Source: JBGOUJ01 sp041477005
Lineage (GTDB): Bacteria; Acidobacteriota; Terriglobia; Bryobacterales; JACQDG01
Reading direction: 5' to 3'
NCBI GenBank assembly: GCA_041477005.1
Contig: JBGOUJ010000069.1
Location: 1-19,642 of the forward strand
DNA length: 19,642 nt
The notes below the pieces were generated by a model that was not told the origin of the DNA, searched no databases, and saw nothing but the letters and a program-made list of their open reading frames with translations. Below are positions 7,635-14,729 of this stretch, one piece after another. Both the position numbers and the translations under genes were made by a program. How positions within the stretch are numbered: position 1 is the stretch's first letter; each line of letters opens with the position of its first letter.

Positions 7635-7689
7635 CTTATACTGGAGTTACCGAACCGCGACCCTAAGAAGTTGTGAGGAATCGACCGGG

Positions 7690-7718
7690 GCCGCGAAATC
7701 ATTCGCGGCGATAATTTT
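7690..7718 (+). terminator. Intrinsic terminator after the 92-aa gene
   Basis: GCCGCGAA (7690-7697) and TTCGCGGC (7702-7709) form a perfect 8-bp stem with a 4-nt loop (ATCA), followed by GATAATTTT. It sits 55 nt after the stop at 7634 and before the MEMO1-family gene. Confidence 0.7.
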
Positions 7719-7763
7719 CTCACTGCTTCCCAGGGGACGGTCTGGTCCATAGAGAGGTGTGCG

Positions 7764-8573
7764 ATGCTTCGCCGCGCCGCCTGGGCTGACCAGTTCTATC
7801 CCGCCCAACCCGCAGTTCTCCGCAAGGAATTGGAAAAACTTCTCGCGCCCGAGCCGGCGGAGAAGATCGCTGCGCCGATCGGCTGCGTCGCTCCCCACGC
7901 CGGCTACGTGTACTCCGGCGCGATCGCCGGCGCCGTTTACGCTCGCCTGGAGCTGCCCGACCGCTTCCTGATCCTGTGCCCGAACCACACCGGCCGCGGC
8001 GCCCCGCTGGCCATCATGTCGGAAGGGGAGTGGCAGACGCCGCTGGGCAACGCGCGCATCGACGCCGCGCTCGCGGCGCGGCTCCAGAAGCACTGCCACC
8101 TGCTCTCGGAAGACGCCCGCGCCCACCGCGACGAGCACTCTCTCGAAGTGCAGTTGCCCTTCCTGCAGAAGCTGCGTCCGGGCCTGCAGTTCGTGCCGAT
8201 CGCCGTGGGCACCGAAGCGTACGACGCGCTGGAGCTGCTGGGCGAGGCCCTGGCGGAGGCCGCGGCGAGCTGCCCGCAGCGGGTCCTCATCGTCGCTTCG
8301 AGCGACATGAATCACTACGAGAGCGACGCCGCCACGCGGGTGAAAGACCGGCTGGCGCTCGATCCGCTGCTGGCCCTCGACCCTCGGTCTCTTTACGACA
8401 CAGTCCGCCGGGAGCACGTCACAATGTGCGGCTACTGCCCGGCGGTGGCCATGCTGATCGCCGCCCGAAAGCTGGGCGCCGGCAACGCCGAGCTGGTCCG
8501 CTACGGCACCAGCGCCGATGTTTCCGGTGATTTTTCTCGCGTGGTGGGTTACGCCGGGATCGTCATTTGGTAG
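7764..8573 (+). CDS. MEMO1-family protein (AmmeMemoRadiSam system protein B type)
   Basis: 269 aa, full length for the family. MEMO1-like proteins share the fold of class III non-haem iron dioxygenases, and their bacterial role is unsettled. The conserved metal-site residues are visible: His45 (APHAGYVYSG), His75 (CPNHTGRG) and Cys222 (TMCGYCPA), matching His49, His81 and Cys244 of human MEMO1. HSLEVQLPFLQ (His125) and SSDMNHYES (His184) are also present. GAGG 6 nt before the ATG at 7764 sets the start. In many genomes this gene accompanies AMMECR1 and a radical SAM gene; neither partner is nearby here. Cytoplasmic, no signal peptide. It converges on the NYN gene, with 9 bp between stops. Confidence 0.92.
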   Translation: MLRRAAWADQFYPAQPAVLRKELEKLLAPEPAEKIAAPIGCVAPHAGYVYSGAIAGAVYARLELPDRFLILCPNHTGRGAPLAIMSEGEWQTPLGNARIDAALAARLQKHCHLLSEDARAHRDEHSLEVQLPFLQKLRPGLQFVPIAVGTEAYDALELLGEALAEAAASCPQRVLIVASSDMNHYESDAATRVKDRLALDPLLALDPRSLYDTVRREHVTMCGYCPAVAMLIAARKLGAGNAELVRYGTSADVSGDFSRVVGYAGIVIW

Positions 8574-8582
8574 GGCGGCGTA

Positions 8583-9806
8583 CTACTCGGCCACCGGCGG
8601 GGGCGCTTCCGGCTTCTTCGCTCGCGGGGCGCGCCGGCCGGATCCGGAGGATCGCCGGGCCCGCGTCGAGCGCCGCCGGCTGGGCTTCTTCGCCGGCTCG
8701 GCCGGGGCTGCCGCCGCCTCGTCGCCGCTCGCCGCGGCGGCTTCCGGCGGCGCCTCCGCTTCGGGTTTCCCCAACTCGGCGCCCGGGAACACCCGTAGCC
8801 CTCGCTCCGGATCGACGTCGTTGCGAACCAGTCCTTTGTCCTGCGCCAGGTTCAACAACTCTTCAAACTCCGTGAACCCGTAGTCCTGGAGGTTGAAGTC
8901 GGGATGCGCGGCGCGAAACAACGCCGCCAGCTCCTTGGCCGGCATGCCCACGGAAAGGAAAGCGCGGTTGGTTTCGAGCACGGATCGCAGCAGAGGGATG
9001 CCGTCCTCGCGGGTCATCGCCGCCTGCGGCTGCGCCTCGATCCGCTCCACCACGAAGTTCCCCTCGCGCTTGTGCAGCCGCACGAAGCCGGCCGCGGCCA
9101 GCTTGGCGACAAAATCCGAGAACGCGCTCACGCCGTAGTCGCGCTCGGTAAACGCCGGATCCAGTTGCAGCATCGTGCTCTTCAGCAGCCCCAGTTGCGG
9201 TTTCACTTCCCGCCGCTCCAGGGCCTTCAGCGCCCGGTCGAGCTGCGGCAGCGCGTGCTCCAGCGCCAGCGCATCGCCGCGCCGCGTGGGCTGCTGCCTC
9301 TGCTGGTGCGTTCCGGCGCGGTGCGGCCGGCTCGGGCCGCTGTCCAGCAGCGATTCATAACTGATGAATTCGTGACAGTTCCGCTGCAGGATCGTGCTGG
9401 TGAAGGCCTTGCCGCCCACGATGAAGATGCGCTTGTTGTACTGCTTCAGCTTCTCCACCAAGGCCATGAAGTCGCTGTCGCCGCTGACGATGGCGAAGGT
9501 GTTGATGTGGTCCCGGGTGAAGGCCATCTCCAGCGCATCGAGCGCCAGGTTGATGTCGGCTCCGTTCTTGTCCCCGCGCGGGGAAGGGTCGCGCTGCACC
9601 ATCTGGACGCCGTGCTCGGTCAGCGCTCGCGTCGCGTGGGCCTGGCGTCCCCAGTTCGCATAGGCAATCTTGGTAACAATTTCACCGCGCTCCTTCAAAC
9701 CTTCGAGCACGGCTGACACATCGAACTCCCGGCTCAACGTCGATTTCACCCCGATCTCGATGTTGTCGTAGTCGATGAAGACGGCAATTTTTAACCTTTC
9801 ATCCAC
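8583..9806 (-). CDS. NYN-domain (LabA/DUF88-like) putative ribonuclease with two OST-HTH/LOTUS domains
   Basis: About 407 aa. Residues 5-155 form a NYN/PIN-like nuclease domain with its acidic residues in place: FIDYDN (Asp12, Asp14), ADINLALD (Asp84) and SGDSDF (Asp110, Asp112). Two OST-HTH/LOTUS modules follow, about residues 184-255 and 270-342. They contain the paired motifs DYGVSAFSDFVAKL and DYGFTEFEELLNL, which are the hallmark of that RNA/G-quadruplex-binding winged helix. The last 60 residues are an Ala/Pro/Glu linker and an Arg/Lys/Ser tail (SRRRSTRARRSSGSGRR) likely to bind nucleic acid. The NYN plus OST-HTH order resembles eukaryotic MARF1 and many bacterial LabA-like proteins. 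I use the GTG at 9806, which gives MDERLKIAVFIDYDN; an in-frame GTG at 9824 is possible. RNA cleavage is inferred. Transcribed alone, convergent with the MEMO1 gene. Confidence 0.9.
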   Translation of the reverse strand: MDERLKIAVFIDYDNIEIGVKSTLSREFDVSAVLEGLKERGEIVTKIAYANWGRQAHATRALTEHGVQMVQRDPSPRGDKNGADINLALDALEMAFTRDHINTFAIVSGDSDFMALVEKLKQYNKRIFIVGGKAFTSTILQRNCHEFISYESLLDSGPSRPHRAGTHQQRQQPTRRGDALALEHALPQLDRALKALERREVKPQLGLLKSTMLQLDPAFTERDYGVSAFSDFVAKLAAAGFVRLHKREGNFVVERIEAQPQAAMTREDGIPLLRSVLETNRAFLSVGMPAKELAALFRAAHPDFNLQDYGFTEFEELLNLAQDKGLVRNDVDPERGLRVFPGAELGKPEAEAPPEAAAASGDEAAAAPAEPAKKPSRRRSTRARRSSGSGRRAPRAKKPEAPPPVAE

Positions 9807-9852
9807 GCCCCCAGTATGACACACGGCCTCCGCCCGCGGCAGCGGTATGTAA

Positions 9853-9858
9853 ATTATG
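9853..9858 (-). promoter_or_regulatory. Candidate -10 box (CATAAT) for the NYN-OST-HTH gene
   Basis: CATAAT on the minus strand lies about 47 nt upstream of the GTG at 9806, and a GGAGG (9827-9831) lies between. No convincing -35 is seen. The GGAGG is 2 nt from the GTG at 9824 and 20 nt from the one at 9806, so it does not settle the start. Confidence 0.3.
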
Positions 9859-10000
9859 CTCTACGGCTTCCGCCGCAGCCTGTTTTTGCCACACTGTGTC
9901 GATCAGACGCCACTCCACGCGCGCTCACTTTCCGCCAAGCTGCTCGTCCTGTTGGAAGACGGCCCTTTGGCAAACGAATTGCTTGATTTTGGGATTCTAC

Positions 10001-10207
10001 ATGACACTGACGGGCCTATCCAACCGCGGCCTGCTGTTGATCGCCATGCTCGTGGCGATTCTGTGGGGCTGCATCTTTGCCGAGCGCGCCATTGTTAACA
10101 ACGCTCGCCGCGAGACCGAGACACTGCTCCGCTCGCGCGGCCGGGTTCCCGTGCAGTATCCGAAGCCGGTCCGTCAGCGGATCCCGCTCAAAGGCTCCGC
10201 GGTTTAG
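10001..10207 (+). CDS. Small single-pass membrane protein (68 aa) of unknown function
   Basis: Family not recognised. Residues 9-27 (RGLLLIAMLVAILWGCIFA) make one transmembrane helix, followed by a basic tail of about 40 residues with several Arg, Lys and Pro (RRETETLLRSRGRVPVQYP). The basic tail predicts that the C-terminus is in the cytoplasm. The ATG at 10001 has GGGA 6 nt upstream. The open frame extends back to 9896, but that extension is unlike a protein. A strong terminator follows within 10 nt, which supports a genuine single-gene transcript. It stands between the NYN gene and the secreted-protein gene without evident functional link. Confidence 0.6.
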   Translation: MTLTGLSNRGLLLIAMLVAILWGCIFAERAIVNNARRETETLLRSRGRVPVQYPKPVRQRIPLKGSAV

Positions 10208-10216
10208 CAGGCCCCC

Positions 10217-10257
10217 CTTGCGCCCGAAAGATTTCGCGCAAAGGCGCAAGGATTTTT
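10217..10257 (+). terminator. Intrinsic terminator after the 68-aa gene
   Basis: CTTGCGCC (10217-10224) pairs with GGCGCAAG (10243-10250). Inside, CGAAA and TTTCG can form a second short stem. GATTTTTCC follows. The CGCAAAGGCGCAAGG wording resembles palindromic repeats that recur in bacterial genomes, so it may double as a dispersed repeat; only one copy is in this window. Confidence 0.7.
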
Positions 10258-10329
10258 CCGCGCCATCCGAGTGAGCCGTCGTCACACCACCCCCTATGGG
10301 TCCAAAGGGCGCCCGGCGCGGCAGGCTTC

Positions 10330-10974
10330 CTACCTATTGTCGAGATTGACTTCGAAATACAGGAGCTCCTGGCCCGTCTGCGCGTCGCGGAGGCCCCGGA
10401 TGTAGACCTTCGAGCCGGGCAGCCTCGTTTTGGCCACCCGGAAATAGAAAAAGCCGTACTCTCTGGTTCCCGCCGCTATGGCAGGAGCCACAAACTCGCG
10501 CGCTTTGATCACCCAGTCCTGCTCTTTCAGCTTCCTCTGTTTGCGGCCGATCCCGGGGATCTTGGGACCGCCCAGGTTGGGCGGCTTCACCGGTCCCGTC
10601 CGCAGCATGTCTTCCCCCGGCACCGCGTCCGCGCTCTGGCCGTCCGAGGTGATCAATTGCACCCGCATGTTCTCCAGCCGCAGCGCCCGGTCGGAATCGT
10701 TGGCGATCAATAAGAAAATCGGCAGCAATCCGAATCGGAAGGGATCTGCCTTGCCGAAGGCCTGCTTCACCTTTTCGGGAGTGTCGTAAGGCTCGACGGC
10801 GAGGGTGACCTTCTGCACCGTCTGCCGCAGCCGATAGCCGGCGACCGGGCGCGGCTCGAAGCGCGCGTTCTCCTGCGCCCCCAACGTGGGCGCCCCCACC
10901 GTGGCGACGAGCGCTGCAAGGATGGCATAGTAGGGACAGGCATTCCGTGCTGTCCGGATGCCGGGCTTGGGCAT
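10330..10974 (-). CDS. Secreted protein of unknown function
   Basis: 214 aa, family not recognised. A basic N-terminus (MPKPGIRTARNA) and a hydrophobic stretch (YYAILAALVATVGAPTLGA) form a signal peptide, with cleavage likely before QENARF. The mature part is strand-rich: VTLAVEPYDTPEKVKQAFGK, PIFLLIANDSDRALRLENM, REYGFFYFRVA and LLYFEVNLDNR. A Gly/Pro-rich middle (KPPNLGGPKIPGIGRKQRK) interrupts it. The strand pattern with a DSDRALRLENMRVQL stretch suggests an immunoglobulin-like fold, which is only a guess. The ATG at 10974 overlaps the start region of the divergent waaA-lpxK gene, and the two ATGs share the sequence CATG. Its own promoter must therefore lie inside the LPS gene. Confidence 0.68.
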   Translation of the reverse strand: MPKPGIRTARNACPYYAILAALVATVGAPTLGAQENARFEPRPVAGYRLRQTVQKVTLAVEPYDTPEKVKQAFGKADPFRFGLLPIFLLIANDSDRALRLENMRVQLITSDGQSADAVPGEDMLRTGPVKPPNLGGPKIPGIGRKQRKLKEQDWVIKAREFVAPAIAAGTREYGFFYFRVAKTRLPGSKVYIRGLRDAQTGQELLYFEVNLDNR

Positions 10975-13294
10975 GTTCTTACTGTACAATCTCCTGCTCG
11001 TCCCTTACTACCTCTTCCGCGTGCTCCAGACGAGCAAGTACCGGGGAAGCCTCGCCCAGCGGTTCGGGCGGCTTCCTTTCGATGAGACGTTCCGGCAATC
11101 GATCTGGCTACACGCCGTTTCGGTCGGCGAGGTCCTGTCGTGCGAAGAGTTAGTGGCCGGTTTGCGCCGCCGCTTCCCCAACGTCAAGCTCCTGGTATCG
11201 ACGACCACCGCCACGGGCCAGAAAATGGCCCGAGAAAAACTGGGCCGGCTCGCTGACGGTATTTTCTACTCGCCCATCGATCTTCCCTTTGCCGTCCGGC
11301 GGGTGCTGCGCCGTCTTCGGCCCCGCCTGGTTATTGTGGCCGAGACCGAGATCTGGCCCAACCTGTTCCGCGAAACCAAGCGCTCCGGGGCTGGGCTGCT
11401 GCTGGTGAATGCGCGCCTGTCCGACCGTTCTGCCCCGCGCTATCGCCGGCTCCGCTTTTTCTTCCGCCGGGTGCTGGGCTGGCCGGACGCCATCCTCGCG
11501 CAATCGGATCTCGATCGGCGGCGGCTGCTCGAAGCGGGGGCGCCGCCCGAGAGGGTCGAAGTCGGCGGGAACCTGAAATTCGATTTCCGGGCCGCGGAAG
11601 CCGCACCGCCCGCGGAAATCGCCGAATGGCTGGAGCGAACCAAGCCGGGCCCCATACTTCTTGCCGGCAGCACGCGTGAGAGCGAAGAGGCCCAGGTGGT
11701 CGCCGCCTTTCGCCGGCTGTCGGAGAAATATAAGAATGCACTGCTGATACTCGCCCCGCGCCACCCCGAGCGCTTCGATCGGGTGGCCGAGATGCTCGGC
11801 GCCGAAGGCCTGAGCTTCGCGCGCCGCTCCAGCCTCGATCGCCAATCGGTGCTCCCGCTCCCGGGTGTTCTGCTGCTCGACAGCCTGGGCGAGCTGGCGT
11901 CGCTCTATCGGCTCGCCCGCGCGGTCTTCATTGGCGGCTCCTTGGTGAATTGGGGCGGTCACAACGTGCTCGAACCGGCCTTCGCCTCCCGCCCCGTCGT
12001 GGTTGGCCCGCACATGCAAAACTTCCGCGCCATCGCCGACGCCCTGCTGGCCGCTGACGCGATGGTGCAGGTGAAAGACGCGGCCGCTCTGGCAGCGGCC
12101 TGGCTCGAATTGCTCGATCGCCCCGACCGCGCGACGGAGGTCGGCGAGCGTGCGCGCCGCATCGCCGAATCGCATCGCGGCGCCACCACGCGCGCCGTCG
12201 ATCGGGCGGAGCAGCTCTATCACCTCGCCACGCCCGACCCGAGACCTGCCGGCCTCACCCGCCTGCTGCTCTGGCTGCCCGCCCGGATCTGGGAGGCGGC
12301 CGCCCGGTTCCGGCGCGCCGCTTACGAGCGCGGCTGGCTCTCGCGCCGCCGCCTCGGAACCTGCACCGTGAGCATCGGCAACCTGACGGCCGGCGGGACC
12401 GGCAAAACACCGGTCGTTCTTTGGCTGCTCGAGCAGCTCGAAGCGCGGGGCCTGACCGGCGCCGTGCTCACCCGCGGCTACCGCCGGGAGTCGGCCGAGA
12501 AGATGACCATCCTTGAGCCAGGCGAGGCCGCCCTTCCGGCGAGGACCGGCGATGAAGCCCAGCTCATCCTTCGCCGCTTCCGCATTCCCATCGGCATCGC
12601 CGCCGACCGTTGCCAAGCCGGTATGGAAATCGAGCGCCGCTTCCATCCCGACGTGATCCTCCTCGACGACGGCTTCCAGCATTACCAACTGGCTCGCGAC
12701 CTGGACCTGGTACTGATCGACGTCACTGCTCCCTTGGGGGGCCGCGAGCTGCTTCCGCTGGGGCGCCTCCGGGAGCCGCTCTCCGCTCTCGCCCGAGCCG
12801 GCGCATTTGTTCTGACCCGAGCCGAGCCGTGGGAGCGCTGGGACGGCTTGCAGCGGGAATTGCGCCGCTACAATCCGGGCGCTCCGATTTTCTTCGCCCG
12901 CATCGAGCCGTCCGCGCTGGTCGATGCCTCGACTGGCGTGGAGCATTCCCTCTCGCTCTTGCAATCCCGGCCGTCGCTCGCCTTTTGCGGCGTCGCCAAC
13001 CCGGCTTCCTTCTGGCACGCCCTGGACGTCATCGGTGTCCCGGTGGTCGAGCGCCTCTGCTATCGCGACCACCACCGCTATTCCGGGGCTGACGTTCTCC
13101 ACCTGCAGGCGGCCACCCGCCGCACCGGCGCGGCCGCGCTGGTCACCACCGAAAAGGATTTGATGAATCTCCCCGAGCCTCTTCCCAATCTCTACTGGCT
13201 CAAGACCTCCGTGGCAGTGGACGACCCCGAGCAGTTGCTGTCCCTGGTCTTGAGCCGGGCTGCACTGCGGGATCGCCAGGGAGCGGCGCTGTGA
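10958..13294 (+). CDS. waaA-lpxK: Kdo transferase / tetraacyldisaccharide 4'-kinase fusion (WaaA-LpxK)
   Basis: One uninterrupted 778-codon frame holding two lipid A enzymes. Residues 1 to about 420 are Kdo transferase (WaaA/KdtA, GT30), which adds Kdo to lipid IVA. It has an N-terminal membrane-associated helix (MFLLYNLLLVPYYLF), the catalytic Glu58 in HAVSVGEV, an AETEIWPN motif and the GGSLVNWGGHNVLEPA donor-site motif. After a linker near residue 424 (ATPDPRPAGL), residues 430-770 are LpxK, which phosphorylates the 4' position of the disaccharide. It has a Walker A-like loop at 474-485 (GNLTAGGTGKTP) and LDDGFQH near 570. Both catalytic halves look intact. These are normally separate, often adjacent genes. 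The start may be 10958 or 10973; neither has a Shine-Dalgarno sequence. Membrane-associated on the cytoplasmic face. It heads the LPS operon, and its TGA overlaps the GTG of waaF. Confidence 0.93.
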   Translation: MPGLGMFLLYNLLLVPYYLFRVLQTSKYRGSLAQRFGRLPFDETFRQSIWLHAVSVGEVLSCEELVAGLRRRFPNVKLLVSTTTATGQKMAREKLGRLADGIFYSPIDLPFAVRRVLRRLRPRLVIVAETEIWPNLFRETKRSGAGLLLVNARLSDRSAPRYRRLRFFFRRVLGWPDAILAQSDLDRRRLLEAGAPPERVEVGGNLKFDFRAAEAAPPAEIAEWLERTKPGPILLAGSTRESEEAQVVAAFRRLSEKYKNALLILAPRHPERFDRVAEMLGAEGLSFARRSSLDRQSVLPLPGVLLLDSLGELASLYRLARAVFIGGSLVNWGGHNVLEPAFASRPVVVGPHMQNFRAIADALLAADAMVQVKDAAALAAAWLELLDRPDRATEVGERARRIAESHRGATTRAVDRAEQLYHLATPDPRPAGLTRLLLWLPARIWEAAARFRRAAYERGWLSRRRLGTCTVSIGNLTAGGTGKTPVVLWLLEQLEARGLTGAVLTRGYRRESAEKMTILEPGEAALPARTGDEAQLILRRFRIPIGIAADRCQAGMEIERRFHPDVILLDDGFQHYQLARDLDLVLIDVTAPLGGRELLPLGRLREPLSALARAGAFVLTRAEPWERWDGLQRELRRYNPGAPIFFARIEPSALVDASTGVEHSLSLLQSRPSLAFCGVANPASFWHALDVIGVPVVERLCYRDHHRYSGADVLHLQAATRRTGAAALVTTEKDLMNLPEPLPNLYWLKTSVAVDDPEQLLSLVLSRAALRDRQGAAL

Positions 13295-14337
13295 ACTTTC
13301 TGATTCGAGCCACGAACTGGGTGGGGGACGCGGTGATGTCCATCCCCGCCCTTCGCGCCATCCGCGAGGGCCGGCCCGACTCGCGCATCACCGTGCTGGC
13401 CAGCCCGTGGGTGGCCGATCTCTACTCGCGGGAAGACTTCGCCGACCGCGTCCTGGTTTACGACGCCGCCGGCCGGCACGCGGGCATTCGAGGCAGGCTC
13501 CGCCTGGCCGCCGAGCTGCGCGAGCAACGCTTCGACTGCGCCATCCTGTTGCCGAACGCCTTCGACGCCGCACTGCTGGCCTGGCTGGCGCGGATTCCTC
13601 GCCGCCTCGGCTACGCCCGCGACGGCCGGAGCTTTCTGCTCACCGATCCGATCCCCACGCCTCGCCGCGGCTCCATCCCCGCTCACCAGCGCTATTACTA
13701 TATCGAGCTGCTCCGCCTCGCCGGCTTTCTGGATAGCCTGCCGGAGTGCCGGGAGATCCGGTTGCACGGAGACACCGCCGCCGGGCGCGAGCTGTTTCGC
13801 GGCTTCGGGCTCCGCGGCGAGCGGGTGATCGGCGTCAGCCCCGGCGCCGCGTTTGGCTCGGCCAAGCGCTGGCTTCCGGAGCGCTTTTCGAGCGCCGCGG
13901 CCACGCTCTCGCGGGAGTGGGACGCCGAGGTTGCCGTCGTCGGCTCCTCAGCCGAAGCGCCGTTGTGCGCTGCGGTCGCTTCCGCCATCGGCCCACACGC
14001 CCACAATCTCGCTGGCCGCACCAGCCTCGGCCAGTTCATCGATCTGGCCGCCTCCTGCCTGGCGTTTCTCACCAATGACAGCGGGGCGATGCACGTCGCC
14101 GCCGCCGTCGGCGTCCCCACCATCGCTGTGTTCGGCTCGACCGATCCGCACTCGACCGGCCCCACGGCTACGCTCGCCCGCATCGTCCGCACTCCGGTCG
14201 AATGCAGCCCCTGCCTGCTCCGCGAGTGCCCCATTGACCACCGCTGCATGACCCGGGTGGAAGCCGCCGCCGTCGAGTCGGAGGCGCGGCAGTTGGTAGC
14301 ATTGTCGATTCATGGACACGCGAGCCAAGATCATTAG
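13291..14337 (+). CDS. waaF: ADP-heptose:LPS heptosyltransferase II
   Basis: 348 aa, GT9 family. WaaF adds the second heptose of the LPS inner core from ADP-L-glycero-D-manno-heptose. Landmarks are the N-terminal NFLIRATNWVGDAVMSIPAL, GVSPGAAFGSAKRWLPERF in the middle, and LTNDSGAMHVAAAVGVPTIA in the donor domain. The Cys-rich CSPCLLRECPIDHRCM near the C-terminus is typical of WaaF rather than WaaC. It starts with GTG overlapping the stop of waaA-lpxK (GTGA), and its last 26 nt overlap the next gene, so it is translated in a coupled chain. Cytoplasmic, acting at the inner membrane. Confidence 0.93.
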   Translation: MNFLIRATNWVGDAVMSIPALRAIREGRPDSRITVLASPWVADLYSREDFADRVLVYDAAGRHAGIRGRLRLAAELREQRFDCAILLPNAFDAALLAWLARIPRRLGYARDGRSFLLTDPIPTPRRGSIPAHQRYYYIELLRLAGFLDSLPECREIRLHGDTAAGRELFRGFGLRGERVIGVSPGAAFGSAKRWLPERFSSAAATLSREWDAEVAVVGSSAEAPLCAAVASAIGPHAHNLAGRTSLGQFIDLAASCLAFLTNDSGAMHVAAAVGVPTIAVFGSTDPHSTGPTATLARIVRTPVECSPCLLRECPIDHRCMTRVEAAAVESEARQLVALSIHGHASQDH

Positions 14338-14728
14338 CCTCGAGCAGGCCGTGGAGCGGGCGGCCCGGTGGCGCGCCGAGGGCCGGCCGCTCGTCGTCGC
14401 CGCCTGCTGCTTCGACGTGCTGCAGGCTTCCCACGCCCGGTTTCTCGGCCAGCTTCGCGCCGACGGCTCTGCTTTGCTCGTCGCCGTCTACGACGACGCG
14501 GTGCTCTGCCGATTGCGCCGTCAGGCTCGTCCGGTTTTGCCGGAGCAAGCCCGCGCCCAGTTGGTCGCCGCGCTGGCTGTGGTGGACCACGTGTTGATCT
14601 GGCCCCAGCCCTCGCTCGACGGCCTTCTCGAGTGCCTCCACCCGGACCGCGTGGAACACGTTTCCGACGAACGCAATATAATCGGTGAGGTACTCGATCG
14701 GCACCAAGCACTCGATCGGCGCAAATAA
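14312..14728 (+). CDS. RfaE2/HldE-like nucleotidyltransferase lacking the HxGH motif
   Basis: 138 aa. Its position between waaF and waaC and its pattern (CFDVLQASHARFL, then RPVLPEQARAQLVAALAVVDHVLI) match the cytidylyltransferase-like ADP-heptose synthase domain (RfaE2, C-terminal half of HldE). The usual motif there is CFDxLHxGHxxYL. Here the first His and the Gly of HxGH are replaced (Q-A-S-H), and the later KGGDY-type motif is missing (ECLHPDRVEHVSDERN). RfaE2 proteins are usually about 160 aa. It may therefore be catalytically dead, altered in substrate, or a regulatory relative; a true HldE would have to be elsewhere. The frame is intact and overlaps waaF by 26 nt, which argues against a decayed pseudogene. 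No Shine-Dalgarno sequence is seen. Confidence 0.75.
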   Translation: MDTRAKIISLEQAVERAARWRAEGRPLVVAACCFDVLQASHARFLGQLRADGSALLVAVYDDAVLCRLRRQARPVLPEQARAQLVAALAVVDHVLIWPQPSLDGLLECLHPDRVEHVSDERNIIGEVLDRHQALDRRK

Positions 14729-14729
14729 G

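Noticed and set aside
11150..13102. A 650-codon open frame on the minus strand opposite waaA-lpxK
   Set aside because: It is antisense to a gene with clear catalytic motifs, shows no recognisable domain and a composition (many Gly, Ala, Arg, Gln) typical of shadow frames in GC-rich DNA.
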